This document shows, one piece after another, positions 50,531-59,152 of a stretch of 64,000 bases of DNA. Under the pieces are notes generated by a model. The model was not told where the DNA came from, did no database searches, and saw only the letters and a program-made list of their open reading frames with translations. The stretch is from Paenibacillus dendritiformis (lineage in GTDB: Bacteria > Bacillota > Bacilli > Paenibacillales > Paenibacillaceae): assembly GCF_021654795.1 (NCBI RefSeq), contig NZ_AP025344.1, forward strand, positions 2,480,501-2,544,500. Direction: 5' to 3'. Position 1 is the first letter of the stretch. Each line of letters starts with the position of its first letter. The translations under genes were made by a program, and so were the position numbers.

Positions 50531-50951
50531 GGATAACGAGCAAAGGCTCCATCCCCGAGCGCATGCGTGCTGAAGCGACGGGATAGTGACGGAAAGGCCC
50601 GTCCCCGAGCGCATGCGTGCTGAGGCGACGGGATAGTGGCGGAAAGGCCAGCCCCCGAGCGCATGCGTGCTGAAGCGACGGGATAGTGGCGGAAAGGCCA
50701 GCCCCCGAGCGCATGCGTGCTGAAGCGACAGGATAGTGGCGGAAAGGCCAGCCCCCGAGCGCATGCGTGCTGAAGCGACGGGATAGTGGCGGAAAGGCCC
50801 GTCCCCGAGCGCATGCGTGCTGATGCGACGGGATAGTGGCGGAAAGGCCAGCCCCCGAGCGCATGCGTACTGATGCGACGGGATAGTGGCGGAAAGGCCA
50901 GTCCCCGAGCCGCATGCGTGCTGAAGCGACGGGATAGCGAGTGAAAGGCCT
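50531..50951. repeat. tandem minisatellite: eight copies of a 50-bp unit
   Basis: Units begin with CCCCGAGCGCATGCG at 50553, 50603, 50653, 50703, 50753, 50803, 50853 and 50903; a degenerate partial unit precedes the first. Units differ at only one to five positions, and the last has one extra C and a degenerate end. Each contains the palindrome CGCATGCG and the segment GGGATAGTGGCGGAAAGG. Because 50 is not a multiple of three, open frames crossing it give a 50-residue repeat in more than one frame on the minus strand, which I take as a by-product. Not a CRISPR: there are no unique spacers. Confidence 0.95.
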
Positions 50952-51047
50952 GTGCCGGCTCATGAAGGAGGGAGCGCCGTTCCGCTCTGATCCCGCTCAA
51001 GACCGGAGGTCGGGGCGGAACGGCATGTTCCGGCCCCGAGTGCTGGT

Positions 51048-51965
51048 CTATTTCGCGGACAGAGTCGTCTCCGCCGTTGAGACGTCCGCCTGTCTGGGCT
51101 TGTCGTATTGAAGGAATATCCATACGCCTGCAATGAGCAGGACGCAAGCGGATGCCTGCAGCGCGGTCATCACTTCGCCGAGCAGTATCCAGGCCAGCAG
51201 GCTGGCTCCGACCGGTTCGCCAAGCACGCTCATGGAGATGGAGGTCGCGCTGACATATTTCAGCAGCCAGTTGAAGAGCATATGACCAAGCACCGTCGGA
51301 ACGAGCGCCATCAGCAGGAACAAGAGCCACTCGCGTGCGGGGTATCCGCTCATCGGGTAGCCGGCTCCCATGTTGTAGAGGGCAAGAACGGCTCCGGCGA
51401 CGAAAAAGACGGTAAAGTTATAAACATAGGATGAAATGCGTTGGCGCAAATCTTGGCCGAGCAGCATATGTACGACGACTGCAACGGTTCCGAGGACGGA
51501 CAGCAGATCGCCGTACAGCGCTTGTCCCGATAAGCGGAGATCGCCCCAGCCGATCAGCATGATGCCGATGATGGCGATGGCTACACCGGCCAAGGCCGCC
51601 GGCGTGGTCCGCTGCTTGAACAGCCAGAATGAACCGAGCATGACAAGAATAGGCTCTAAGGACAGGATCATTGTCGAGCTCGCGACGGTCGTATGGCGAA
51701 GCGATTCCATCCAGAGCAGGAAGTGTATGGCCAGGAACAGGCCGGACATCCCCATGCGCGTCCAGTCTTTGCCGCGAACCGCGCGCCACTCCGCCCGATA
51801 GGCGAACGCCCAGGGCAGCAGCACGAGATTCGTGAGCAGCAGCCGGTACATGGCAATAATCGAAGCGGGCGCTTCCGACCATTTTACGAAAATGGCGGAA
51901 AAGGAGATCGCGATGATTCCGACAATGAGTAGCAGATAGAGATGGGATGATTTTCGGGAAGACAC
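51048..51965 (-). CDS. EamA/DMT family transporter
   Basis: A 305-residue permease with ten hydrophobic helices in two EamA repeats (LLIVGIIAISFSAIFVKWSE..., and GDLLSVLGTVAVVVHMLLGQ...). The PASIIAMYRLLLTNLVLLPW segment and the C-terminal LGEPVGASLLAWILLGE are typical. Likely exports or imports a metabolite; substrate unknown. Start: the GTG at 51965 follows ACGAGGTG. The same frame stays open to 52685, but that upstream part is antisense to fumC and is not coding. Divergent from fumC. Confidence 0.88.
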   Translation of the reverse strand: MSSRKSSHLYLLLIVGIIAISFSAIFVKWSEAPASIIAMYRLLLTNLVLLPWAFAYRAEWRAVRGKDWTRMGMSGLFLAIHFLLWMESLRHTTVASSTMILSLEPILVMLGSFWLFKQRTTPAALAGVAIAIIGIMLIGWGDLRLSGQALYGDLLSVLGTVAVVVHMLLGQDLRQRISSYVYNFTVFFVAGAVLALYNMGAGYPMSGYPAREWLLFLLMALVPTVLGHMLFNWLLKYVSATSISMSVLGEPVGASLLAWILLGEVMTALQASACVLLIAGVWIFLQYDKPRQADVSTAETTLSAK

Positions 51966-52127
51966 AGTTAATGCACCTCGTAGGTTCTTTATCTTGGTGG
52001 TCACGATCAGCAAGTATAGCGCATTTGGAAGGAACAATAAAGAGGGGGCGGAAGAAGTTTCGAGTCGGTCGTATTGCTGTAAGAAATGGTGAAACGACAG
52101 TGAATGATTATGATGGAGGTGAGTCCG

Positions 52128-53504
52128 ATGGATGTTCGGATGGAACGGGACACATTCGGAGAACTGCAGGTTCCTGCGGATAAACGATGGGGGGCTCAGA
52201 CTCAGCGAAGCCTGGAGAATTTCAAAATCGGCACGGAGAAGATGCCGCGCGAGGTCATCTACGCGCTCGCCTTGGTCAAGCAGTGTGCCGCCCGCGTGAA
52301 TGGCGAGCTTGGACAGCTTGAGAAGGAGAAGGGCGATGCGATTGCGGCGGCGGCGCAGGAACTGCTGGACGGCAAGTATGATGATCATTTTCCGCTGGTG
52401 GTCTGGCAGACGGGGAGCGGCACCCAGACGAATATGAATGTCAATGAAGTGATTGCGCACCGGGCGAATGAACTGCTGTCCGAGCAGGGGAGCGGCGCGC
52501 GGGTGCATCCGAATGATGATGTGAACCGATCGCAAAGCTCCAATGACACGTTCCCGACGGCGATGCATATCGCCGCTTTCATCGCGGTGGAGGATCAAGT
52601 GCTGCCCGCGCTGCATCGGCTGAAGAGCACGCTGTTGAAGCATTCGAAGCAATTCCGCGATGTGATTAAGATTGGGCGGACCCATCTGCAGGACGCGACG
52701 CCGCTAACGCTGGGACAGGAAATCAGCGGATGGCACCGGATGCTCGAGAAGTGCGAGGAGTACATTATTGAGAGCTCCAGCGCCCTGCTGGAGCTGGCGA
52801 TTGGCGGAACGGCGGTCGGCACCGGGCTGAACGCGCATCCGAAGTTCGGACAGATGATGGCCAGGGAACTAAGCCAGGCGACCGGGCGCGAGTTCGTCAC
52901 GGCGCGGAACAAGTTCCAGTCGCTGACCAGCCATAACGAGATCGTTCATCTCCACGGCGCTTTGAAGGCATTGGCGGCCGATCTGATGAAGATTGCCAAC
53001 GATGTGCGCTGGCTGGCAAGCGGTCCGCGCTGCGGAATTGGGGAGATTCTGATTCCGGCGAATGAACCGGGGAGCTCGATCATGCCAGGCAAGGTGAATC
53101 CGACCCAAGCGGAGGCTCTGACGATGGTCGTCTGTCAGGTGATGGGCAACGATGCCGCGATCGGGATGGCGGCCAGCCAGGGCAATTTTGAGCTGAATGT
53201 ATTCAAACCGGTCATCATATACAACTTCCTGCAATCAGCGAAGCTGCTCGGGGATACGATGCAATCGTTCCATGACCGCTGCGTCGCCGGCATTGAACCG
53301 AACCGCAAGGTGATCCGGCGCAATCTGGAGCAGTCCTTAATGCTGGTGACCGCGCTTAACCCGCATATCGGGTACGAGAAAGCGGCGGAGATCGCGAAGC
53401 TTGCGCACCAGGAGGGGTTGACGCTGAAGGAAGCGGCACTCCGCAGCGGCCTGCTTACGGAGGAACAGTTCGATGAGATCGTGAAGCCGCAATCGATGGT
53501 CTGA
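52128..53504 (+). CDS. fumC: fumarate hydratase, class II
   Basis: A 458-residue fumarase C (iron-independent), which interconverts fumarate and L-malate in the TCA cycle. Diagnostic sequences are [50 protein letters not shown], and the superfamily signature [11 protein letters not shown] (about 315-325) with its catalytic Ser. The ATG at 52128 follows GGAGGTGAGTCC. Full length. Monocistronic with a hairpin downstream. Confidence 0.96.
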   Translation: MDVRMERDTFGELQVPADKRWGAQTQRSLENFKIGTEKMPREVIYALALVKQCAARVNGELGQLEKEKGDAIAAAAQELLDGKYDDHFPLVVWQTGSGTQTNMNVNEVIAHRANELLSEQGSGARVHPNDDVNRSQSSNDTFPTAMHIAAFIAVEDQVLPALHRLKSTLLKHSKQFRDVIKIGRTHLQDATPLTLGQEISGWHRMLEKCEEYIIESSSALLELAIGGTAVGTGLNAHPKFGQMMARELSQATGREFVTARNKFQSLTSHNEIVHLHGALKALAADLMKIANDVRWLASGPRCGIGEILIPANEPGSSIMPGKVNPTQAEALTMVVCQVMGNDAAIGMAASQGNFELNVFKPVIIYNFLQSAKLLGDTMQSFHDRCVAGIEPNRKVIRRNLEQSLMLVTALNPHIGYEKAAEIAKLAHQEGLTLKEAALRSGLLTEEQFDEIVKPQSMV

Positions 53505-53518
53505 CGATGACCGGGAGG

Positions 53519-53575
53519 GAACTGCCTGCTTGTTCCGGCCAGGGAGAAAAAGAACATTCAGGCGGTTCTTTTCAT
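53519..53575 (+). terminator. hairpin terminator after fumC
   Basis: GAACTGCCTG (about 53519) pairs with CAGGCGGTTC (about 53560-53569) around a long loop, then TTTTC. Confidence 0.55.
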
Positions 53576-53654
53576 AACATTTTGGACGTTCATTGACCTT
53601 CCGTCTGTGGTATGATCTTATCGATAAACGAACGATCTGGAAGGAATGAGAGAA

Positions 53655-54698
53655 ATGGCAGCTCATAACTACATATTGGCCGGCTACGCGGTCGATGGCG
53701 TCCTGCCGGAGATTACCCCGGTGGATGCCGCAAGATTGACGCATTTGAACGTGGCGTTCGGCCATGTGAAGGAAGATCGCATTACGGTGGCGCATTTGAA
53801 AAATCTGGGCTCGATTGCGCAGCTGAAAGAATATAACCCGGAGCTGCAAGTGATTCTATCGGTCGGAGGCTGGAGCGCCGGGGGGTTCTCCGAGGCAGCG
53901 TCCACTGCGGAAGGCCGCCGCAAGTTCACGGCGTCTGCGGTGGAGATTTTGCGCACTCATCCGTTCGACGGGATCGATCTCGATTGGGAGTATCCATGCT
54001 ATTCGGAAGCGGGAATCCAATCCAGTCCGGCGGACAAGCGCAATTTTACGCTGCTGCTGCAGGAGATGAGAGAAGCTATCGACCGCCAAGGGGAAGCTGA
54101 CGGCCGCCGCTATCTGCTGACGATTGCCGCGGGGGCGGACCAGTATTATATTGACGGGACCGAAATGGATAAGGTGCAGGCCTGCCTCGATTTCATTCAG
54201 CTCATGACCTATGATATGCGCGGCGGATTCCAGACTCTGACCGGGCATCACACCAATTTGTATACATCGACGGGAGATCTGTTCCGCATCAGCGTGGACG
54301 CATCGGTTCGTCTCTTCGCGAACGCCGGCGTGCCGCGCGAGAAAATTGTCATCGGGGCCGCCTTCTACTCGAGAATGTGGAAGGACGTTCCGGCGGTCAA
54401 TAACGGCTATCTGCAAATGACCCCCGGATCCGGCGGCTACGGGCCGGATTATTCCCGGCTCGCGGAAGAATATATCAACCGCAACGGCTTCACCCGCTAT
54501 TGGGATGACGAAGCGAAGGCGCCGTATCTGTTCGACGGCAGCACCTTCATTACGTACGATGACGAGGAATCGCTGGCGTGCAAGTGCAGCTATATTCAAG
54601 AGCAGGAGCTGAGAGGCATCATGTTCTGGGAGTACAGCTGCGACAAGACGGGCACGCTGCTGAGCGCGATGTACAACGGGTTCAAATCGAAAAGGTAG
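53655..54698 (+). CDS. glycoside hydrolase family 18 (chitinase-like)
   Basis: A 347-residue TIM-barrel enzyme with the GH18 catalytic motif DGIDLDWEY (105-113); Glu112 is the proton donor. The SVGGWSAGG motif (69-77) and the MTYDMRGGF and MFWEYSCD strands are typical. It hydrolyses beta-1,4-GlcNAc linkages by substrate assistance. There is no signal peptide or carbohydrate-binding domain, so it appears cytoplasmic or spore-associated rather than a secreted chitinase. The ATG at 53655 is chosen because AAGGA lies nine bases before it. A terminator follows. Confidence 0.9.
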   Translation: MAAHNYILAGYAVDGVLPEITPVDAARLTHLNVAFGHVKEDRITVAHLKNLGSIAQLKEYNPELQVILSVGGWSAGGFSEAASTAEGRRKFTASAVEILRTHPFDGIDLDWEYPCYSEAGIQSSPADKRNFTLLLQEMREAIDRQGEADGRRYLLTIAAGADQYYIDGTEMDKVQACLDFIQLMTYDMRGGFQTLTGHHTNLYTSTGDLFRISVDASVRLFANAGVPREKIVIGAAFYSRMWKDVPAVNNGYLQMTPGSGGYGPDYSRLAEEYINRNGFTRYWDDEAKAPYLFDGSTFITYDDEESLACKCSYIQEQELRGIMFWEYSCDKTGTLLSAMYNGFKSKR

Positions 54699-54705
54699 AG
54701 AGACA

Positions 54706-54742
54706 GCGGCGAATCGATCAGGTTCGCTGCTGTTTTTGTCTG
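54706..54742 (+). terminator. rho-independent terminator
   Basis: CAGCGGCGAA pairs with TTCGCTGCTG, then TTTTTG, after the GH18 gene. Confidence 0.85.
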
Positions 54743-55252
54743 CGCGGTAAGGCGCGCACCGCGAAAAAAGAGCCTGGGCGTCCTCAGTGTGGAGAGGAAA
54801 GGAACATTTTGTCACCATAAGTTCAAATATCGTTCACTGTCCGTTCATAATACAGCCATATTCGTGATCTAATTTATAGCTATACTGGGTGATAAGGGAG
54901 AGGAATGAGGAAGCATGACAGCAAATGGCTCATCCGCATCGCTGCCATCGCTCGCTTATTGTCACCTTGCCGGGCTCTGGCCTGACAGGAGCAAAGTTGT
55001 GCGGTGGTTCCGACTCATGCGCAATTTCAAAATCGTCGGGCGCTGACAAGATTCGCATATGGCCTTTTCTGCTACATAGTCTCAGATCAAAATGACGGAC
55101 GCTGCGATGCCGATGTTTATTGTTTCCGCTTCCATTTTCTGGTCGCTATTTCCTCTTTCTTGCCATTGTCCTGTACGACAAGCGGCTGTTCAGACAAGAG
55201 TTCACGCTCTTGGACGGTAGGAACGAGTCTATTGGATAAGGAGGTCTTTGTG
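54743..55252. other. 500-bp region with gene-like fragments in different frames
   Basis: GGGAGAGGA precedes an ATG (54906) that opens MRKHDSKWLIRIAAIARLLS, signal-like, but stops after 26 codons. An overlapping frame from 54915 gives 43 residues. Further on, MPMFIVSASIFWSL (from about 55107) and FLFLAIVLYDKRLFRQEF occur in different frames. This looks like a decayed small membrane protein gene, or just leader sequence of the cupredoxin gene. Confidence 0.35.
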
Positions 55253-55645
55253 GTGAACAAGAAATTCGCTCTCGCGGCAATGACAACGTTGTTGGCGGTC
55301 TCGTTGGCTGCCTGCGGCGGCGGGAACAAGGATACGGGCGGATCCAACAATGAGGGAGCGGCTCCCGCGGCATCTTCCGGCGATGTGCAGGCGGTGACGC
55401 TGAAAGCCAAAAACTTCGAGTTCGATCAGACCGAGATTCGGGTCAAAAAGGGTCAGACGGTCAAGCTTACATTCGAGAATGAACAAGGCATCCATGGCGT
55501 GGAGATCCCGGATTTGAATGTGAAGCTCGATCAGCCGGGCACGACCGAATTCGTGGCCGACAAGGAAGGAACATACGAGTTCAAATGCTCGATTATGTGC
55601 GGGGCCGGCCATAACGACATGGTCGGCAAAATTATCGTCGAGTAA
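55253..55645 (+). CDS. cupredoxin lipoprotein with complete CuA-type site
   Basis: A 130-residue lipoprotein (signal ending LAAC, Cys21; Gly/Asn/Ser linker) with a cupredoxin domain like cytochrome c oxidase subunit II. The ligand set of a CuA centre is complete: His81 (IHGVEIP), then C-x3-C-x3-H-x2-M (Cys112, Cys116, His120, Met123). So it could bind a dinuclear copper centre or act as a copper carrier on the outer face of the membrane. No oxidase subunits are nearby. GTG start behind AAGGAGG; the adjacent GTG at 55250 is possible. A small membrane-anchored protein gene follows. Confidence 0.88.
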   Translation: MNKKFALAAMTTLLAVSLAACGGGNKDTGGSNNEGAAPAASSGDVQAVTLKAKNFEFDQTEIRVKKGQTVKLTFENEQGIHGVEIPDLNVKLDQPGTTEFVADKEGTYEFKCSIMCGAGHNDMVGKIIVE

Positions 55646-55753
55646 TCGGAACCGGGATGAAGGATTCAATGGAACGCAACGCATGGCCTGTCTGCGGAGA
55701 GGCTGTGCGTTTCTTTGTTGAATGCCGCTCTCATCGCCTAAGGAGTGAAGATA

Positions 55754-56080
55754 TTGTCTCGGAAAAAAGGCTGGGTTGCCGTCATTGCGGCAGCGATCAT
55801 GATTGGGGCGCTGTTCGTCGTTCCGGTGACGCTGCATCCTCCGGATTCGACCCGGATCGTCCTGGATCATACCTATCAGACGTATATTGCGCCTCCGTGC
55901 TACGACCGGGCGGAGGTCACCAACAATTTGTCGGAGGGCGCCCTTAAGCATTTGAAGGATTACTCGTCCTATTTGCCTGAGTCGGCATGCACCCGTGATT
56001 CGCTGGCGCCGCGGGAGGTTACGGCCGGCGTATGGCTGGGCCAGATGCTGGGCATCGGCAAGGGGCCATGGGATTGGTAG
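55754..56080 (+). CDS. membrane-anchored small protein downstream of cupredoxin
   Basis: A 108-residue protein with one N-terminal membrane helix (WVAVIAAAIMIGALFVVPV) and an extracellular remainder containing two Cys (PPCYDRAEV and SACTRDS). The rest (YSSYLPESA, TAGVWLGQMLGIGKGPWDW) matches no family I know. TTG start eight bases after AAGGAG. It lies 108 bp after the CuA-type lipoprotein on the same strand with a shared terminator, so a joint role at the membrane is likely. Confidence 0.65.
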   Translation: MSRKKGWVAVIAAAIMIGALFVVPVTLHPPDSTRIVLDHTYQTYIAPPCYDRAEVTNNLSEGALKHLKDYSSYLPESACTRDSLAPREVTAGVWLGQMLGIGKGPWDW

Positions 56081-56110
56081 GCCGCCATAGCGGAGAAGCA
56101 TCCGACAGAG

Positions 56111-56140
56111 AACAAAGCAGCTCGTGTGAGCTGCTTTGTT
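56111..56140. terminator. strong bidirectional hairpin terminator
   Basis: AACAAAGCAGCTC (56111-56123), loop GTGT, GAGCTGCTTTGTT (56128-56140): a perfect 13-bp stem with T-rich ends on both strands. Confidence 0.88.
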
Positions 56141-56233
56141 CGATCATCGGCTTCAGCCGATGGCGGGCCGGTGAAGCGGGAGCGCTTCGCAGGTTCCATC
56201 TTAGGCCGCTGCCGCAAGATGCAGAGGAGGAAG

Positions 56234-56839
56234 CTAGTCGATCTTGGCCCCATGGGAGCGGGCGAAAGCGACGGCTTGTCCAATATCGAGACGCACGCCC
56301 TGGATATCGAGCCCTTTCCAATGAATTCCCTCCAGATTGGCTCCGCGCAGATCGGCGCCCTTCCAGGATACCTTCGTTAACATCGCGCGCGTCAGATCGG
56401 CATCTCGCAAATCCGCCTTATCCAGCCGGCATTCCGACAGATCGGCCTCGATCAGCCGCACGCCGCGCAGCTTCTGCTTGCTTAGATTGGCATGCCGCAT
56501 ATGGGTGTACGACCAATCGCCCCCTAATATCGTGATACCGTCCCAGTTCGCGTTGGCGAAATCGGTGCCGACCATCTTGCATTCCTCGAACTTGGAGGCG
56601 AACAGATTGACGCTGACGAAGCGGCAGTTGGTGAACGCGCTGCGCGTATGGATGGAACCGTTCAGAATGGCGCCTGTAAAATCGCAATCGATGAATTGGC
56701 AGCCCGAAGTCCATGCTTCCTCCATGCTGGTGCAGCGGAAGCGGCAGTTGGCGAAGACGCAGTTCCGGAGCTCGCCGTCCCGCAGATCGGCGTGGCTGAA
56801 ATCAACGTCTTCATAGTGCTGGTCAATATATTGATACAT
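56234..56839 (-). CDS. pentapeptide repeat protein
   Basis: A 201-residue protein built mostly of A(D/N)LXX-type pentapeptides (DFSHADLRDGELRNCVFANC, ADLSECRLDKADLRDADLTR, ADLRGANLEG), which fold as a right-handed beta helix. Related Mfp/Qnr proteins mimic DNA and protect gyrase from quinolones, but many have no known role, and the irregular repeats here do not decide. No signal peptide. GGAGG precedes the ATG. Monocistronic. Confidence 0.9.
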   Translation of the reverse strand: MYQYIDQHYEDVDFSHADLRDGELRNCVFANCRFRCTSMEEAWTSGCQFIDCDFTGAILNGSIHTRSAFTNCRFVSVNLFASKFEECKMVGTDFANANWDGITILGGDWSYTHMRHANLSKQKLRGVRLIEADLSECRLDKADLRDADLTRAMLTKVSWKGADLRGANLEGIHWKGLDIQGVRLDIGQAVAFARSHGAKID

Positions 56840-57021
56840 CGCAATGAAGCCTCCAATGATTGCTTGCCCGCAACGAAGTATTTTCCCCTGGGCAGTTCGC
56901 TGCTTATCTGAATATCTCTCATCGTATCAAGCTTGCCGCTGCCGGGCAATGTTCGTTCCTCCTATTTCCGGTAAAACCGTTCGTATAGGAGGCTCTATGA
57001 GTTCCCTCATCATGGGCATGC

Positions 57022-57666
57022 TTACAACCGAAGCTTGAACGACTTGCTCCACAGCGGGTACAGCCATTTGACCCCGCGCGGCGTGAGCGTATCCGCGACG
57101 AGATGAGACATATAGCCAGCCGTGGCGACAGCGGCGATCCCGTCCAACCGCAGCTCATGCTCCAGTCCCAATCCTATGTACCCCCAAGCACAGACGGCCC
57201 ATACGGTATGCGTCAATCCCCGGTGGCGGAGCCAGGGAGCGATCGCGATAAATAGCCCGAGTCCGATGAGCCAATACCGGTCCGAGGACCAACCGGAATA
57301 AATCAGCGCGCAGCCTACCAGACTGACCAGGCCGTTGCGAATGGCCCCCTCCTTGGCGATAAATCCGGTAAGCAGAAGAACGACGGAGATGACGGTCCAT
57401 TCCCGATGCTCGATTCCATACACGGCATACAGAATCAGGACGGCCGAGACGAGCAGCCCTCCCGTCCACAACAGCACCTCATGAAGCAGCTTCGACAGCT
57501 TGCCCAGCTTGCTGCTTAGGAGCGAGGGGCCGTCCAGATCCGCGCTCAAGGCGGAGAAGGCCGAGACCGCGACATACAGGGCGGCATGCTTCCAGCTGAA
57601 GGGAAAATAGACTGCCGCAGCCGCGCCGATTGCGGTTCCGATAGCGAGATGTGTTGAGCCTTTCAT
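57022..57666 (-). CDS. YdjM-type membrane-bound metal-dependent hydrolase (DUF457)
   Basis: A 214-residue membrane protein of the YdjM/DUF457 family. The conserved metal-site pieces are present: HLAIGTAIG at the N-terminus, DLDGPSLLSSK (about 44-54), HEVLLW, HRGLTHTVWA and HLVADTLTPRGVKWLYPL near the C-terminus. About five membrane helices. E. coli YdjM is LexA-controlled, and this gene has a LexA box at its promoter, supporting the assignment. Biochemical role unknown. The ATG at 57666 follows GAGGAGGTCATC. Confidence 0.85.
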   Translation of the reverse strand: MKGSTHLAIGTAIGAAAAVYFPFSWKHAALYVAVSAFSALSADLDGPSLLSSKLGKLSKLLHEVLLWTGGLLVSAVLILYAVYGIEHREWTVISVVLLLTGFIAKEGAIRNGLVSLVGCALIYSGWSSDRYWLIGLGLFIAIAPWLRHRGLTHTVWAVCAWGYIGLGLEHELRLDGIAAVATAGYMSHLVADTLTPRGVKWLYPLWSKSFKLRL

Positions 57667-57688
57667 GATGACCTCCTCTGATTCGCTT

Positions 57689-57704
57689 GCAAACATATGT
57701 TTGC
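57689..57704 (-). promoter_or_regulatory. LexA (SOS) box
   Basis: GCAAACATATGTTTGC is a perfect 16-bp palindrome. Against the Bacillus consensus CGAACRNRYGTTYG the core CAAACATATGTTTG matches 13 of 14. It lies 10 bp downstream of the -10 element of the ydjM-like promoter. Confidence 0.82.
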
Positions 57705-57713
57705 GTACCCCTG

Positions 57714-57742
57714 ATTATACTTGCTTTCGTGCCTCGGGGCAA
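57714..57742 (-). promoter_or_regulatory. promoter of ydjM-like gene
   Basis: On the minus strand TTGCCC (57742-57737), 17-bp spacer, TATAAT (57719-57714), with the LexA box covering +1 onwards. Confidence 0.82.
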
Positions 57743-57839
57743 CCGGCAGACGTCCCAATGGCTGCGTCTGGACAAGGTATAAAAAGCAAGGAGGGTCTGC
57801 ACATTATGAAAAGGCTGGAAAATCGAAGGGGGGGTCAAT

Positions 57840-58973
57840 ATGAGAGCCGTTACGTATCAAGGTCCGAAAAAAATCGAAGTGAAGCAGGTGGAAGACCCGC
57901 GCATCGAGAAGCCGGACGATATTATCATCCGCATTACCTCGACGGCGATTTGCGGATCCGATCTGCATTTGTATCAAGGCAATTTTCCGCTGCCTGACGG
58001 CTATATTATCGGCCATGAGCCGATGGGCATCGTGGAGGAGGCAGGCCCGGAGGTAACGAAGGTGAAGAAAGGAGATCGCGTGGTCATTCCGTTCACCGTC
58101 GCATGCGGCCAATGCGCCTATTGCAAGGACGGGTTGGAGAGCCAATGCGACCTGTCGAACCCCCATTATGATTCGGGAGGCTATCTAGGCTATAGCGAGA
58201 AGTTCGGCAATTATCCGGGGGGACAAGCGGAGCTGTTGCGGGTGCCGTTCGGCAACTTCATGCCGCTCGTCATCCCGGAGTCCTGCGAGCTGGAGGATGA
58301 ATCGCTTCTCTTCCTCTCGGATGTGCTGCCAACGGCGTACTGGAGCGTGGAGAACGCCGGGGTCAAGGCAGGCGATACGGTCATCGTGCTTGGATGCGGT
58401 CCGGTCGGCCTGATGGCGCAGCGCTTCGCCTGGATGAAGGGGGCGAAGCGGGTCATCGCGGTCGACTATCTACCTTACCGGATGCAGCATGCCGAACGCA
58501 TCAACAAGGTAGAGGCATTCGACTTCACCGCTCATGACGATATGGGCGAGCATCTGAAGGAAATTACCTCCGGCGGGGCTGATGTCGTCATCGATTGCGT
58601 CGGCATGGACGGCAAAAAATCGGCGCTGGAGTTCATTGAGCAGAAGCTTAAGCTGCAGGGCGGGACGCTCGGCCCGATTCAGATCGCAACCAAAGCGGTG
58701 CGCAAATGCGGCACGGTTCAGATTACCGGCGTCTACGGCAGCACGTACAATATGTTCCCGCTGGGCGCATTCTTCGCGCGCAACATCACGTTGAAGATGG
58801 GGCAGGCGCCGGTCGTGCATTTCATGCCCGAGCTGTACCGCAAAATCGTGAATCGGGAGTTCGATCCGCGCGAGATCATTTCCCACAAGCTGCCGCTTGC
58901 GGAAGCCGGGCGCGGGTACCGGTTGTTCAATGATCACGAAGACCATTGCATCAAGGTCGTCTTGAAGCCATAG
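57840..58973 (+). CDS. zinc-dependent alcohol dehydrogenase (MDR family)
   Basis: A 377-residue medium-chain dehydrogenase/reductase. Catalytic zinc site: [10 protein letters not shown] and [12 protein letters not shown]. Structural zinc Cys cluster: [18 protein letters not shown]-binding: [14 protein letters not shown]. The overall pattern resembles glutathione-independent formaldehyde dehydrogenase-like or sorbitol-type alcohol dehydrogenases, so it likely oxidises a short-chain alcohol or aldehyde adduct with NAD. GGGGGG and AAT precede the ATG. A hairpin terminator follows at 58996. Divergent from the SOS-controlled gene. Confidence 0.9.
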   Translation: MRAVTYQGPKKIEVKQVEDPRIEKPDDIIIRITSTAICGSDLHLYQGNFPLPDGYIIGHEPMGIVEEAGPEVTKVKKGDRVVIPFTVACGQCAYCKDGLESQCDLSNPHYDSGGYLGYSEKFGNYPGGQAELLRVPFGNFMPLVIPESCELEDESLLFLSDVLPTAYWSVENAGVKAGDTVIVLGCGPVGLMAQRFAWMKGAKRVIAVDYLPYRMQHAERINKVEAFDFTAHDDMGEHLKEITSGGADVVIDCVGMDGKKSALEFIEQKLKLQGGTLGPIQIATKAVRKCGTVQITGVYGSTYNMFPLGAFFARNITLKMGQAPVVHFMPELYRKIVNREFDPREIISHKLPLAEAGRGYRLFNDHEDHCIKVVLKP

Positions 58974-58995
58974 CAGATACCGGATCGGAATCAGA

Positions 58996-59036
58996 CAGGG
59001 CATGGATCGAAGCAGCGCCGCTTCGGCCATGCCCTG
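58996..59036 (+). terminator. hairpin terminator
   Basis: CAGGGCATG (58996-59004) pairs with CATGCCCTG (59028-59036); no strong T-run. Confidence 0.55.
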
Positions 59037-59152
59037 CCGCCGTTGCAGGAACCGGCGTTCTCCAGCCGCCCCCCAGTTGAAAAGGAAGCCGCGCCCAATT
59101 AAACTAAAGAGATTGCCATTGCGGTAATTTATTTGGGGGAGGCCGGAGTTCT

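Noticed and set aside
50531..50951. Repeat array as a CRISPR
   Set aside because: Units are contiguous and nearly identical with no unique spacers, and no cas genes are present.
50461..51330. Minus-strand frames of 149-289 codons over the 50-bp repeats
   Set aside because: They arise because the repeat lacks stops. The unit length is not a multiple of three, several frames stay open at once, and no ribosome site serves them.
51966..52685. Long upstream extension of the EamA frame
   Set aside because: It lies antisense to fumC, and the EamA start at 51965 has a good ribosome site.
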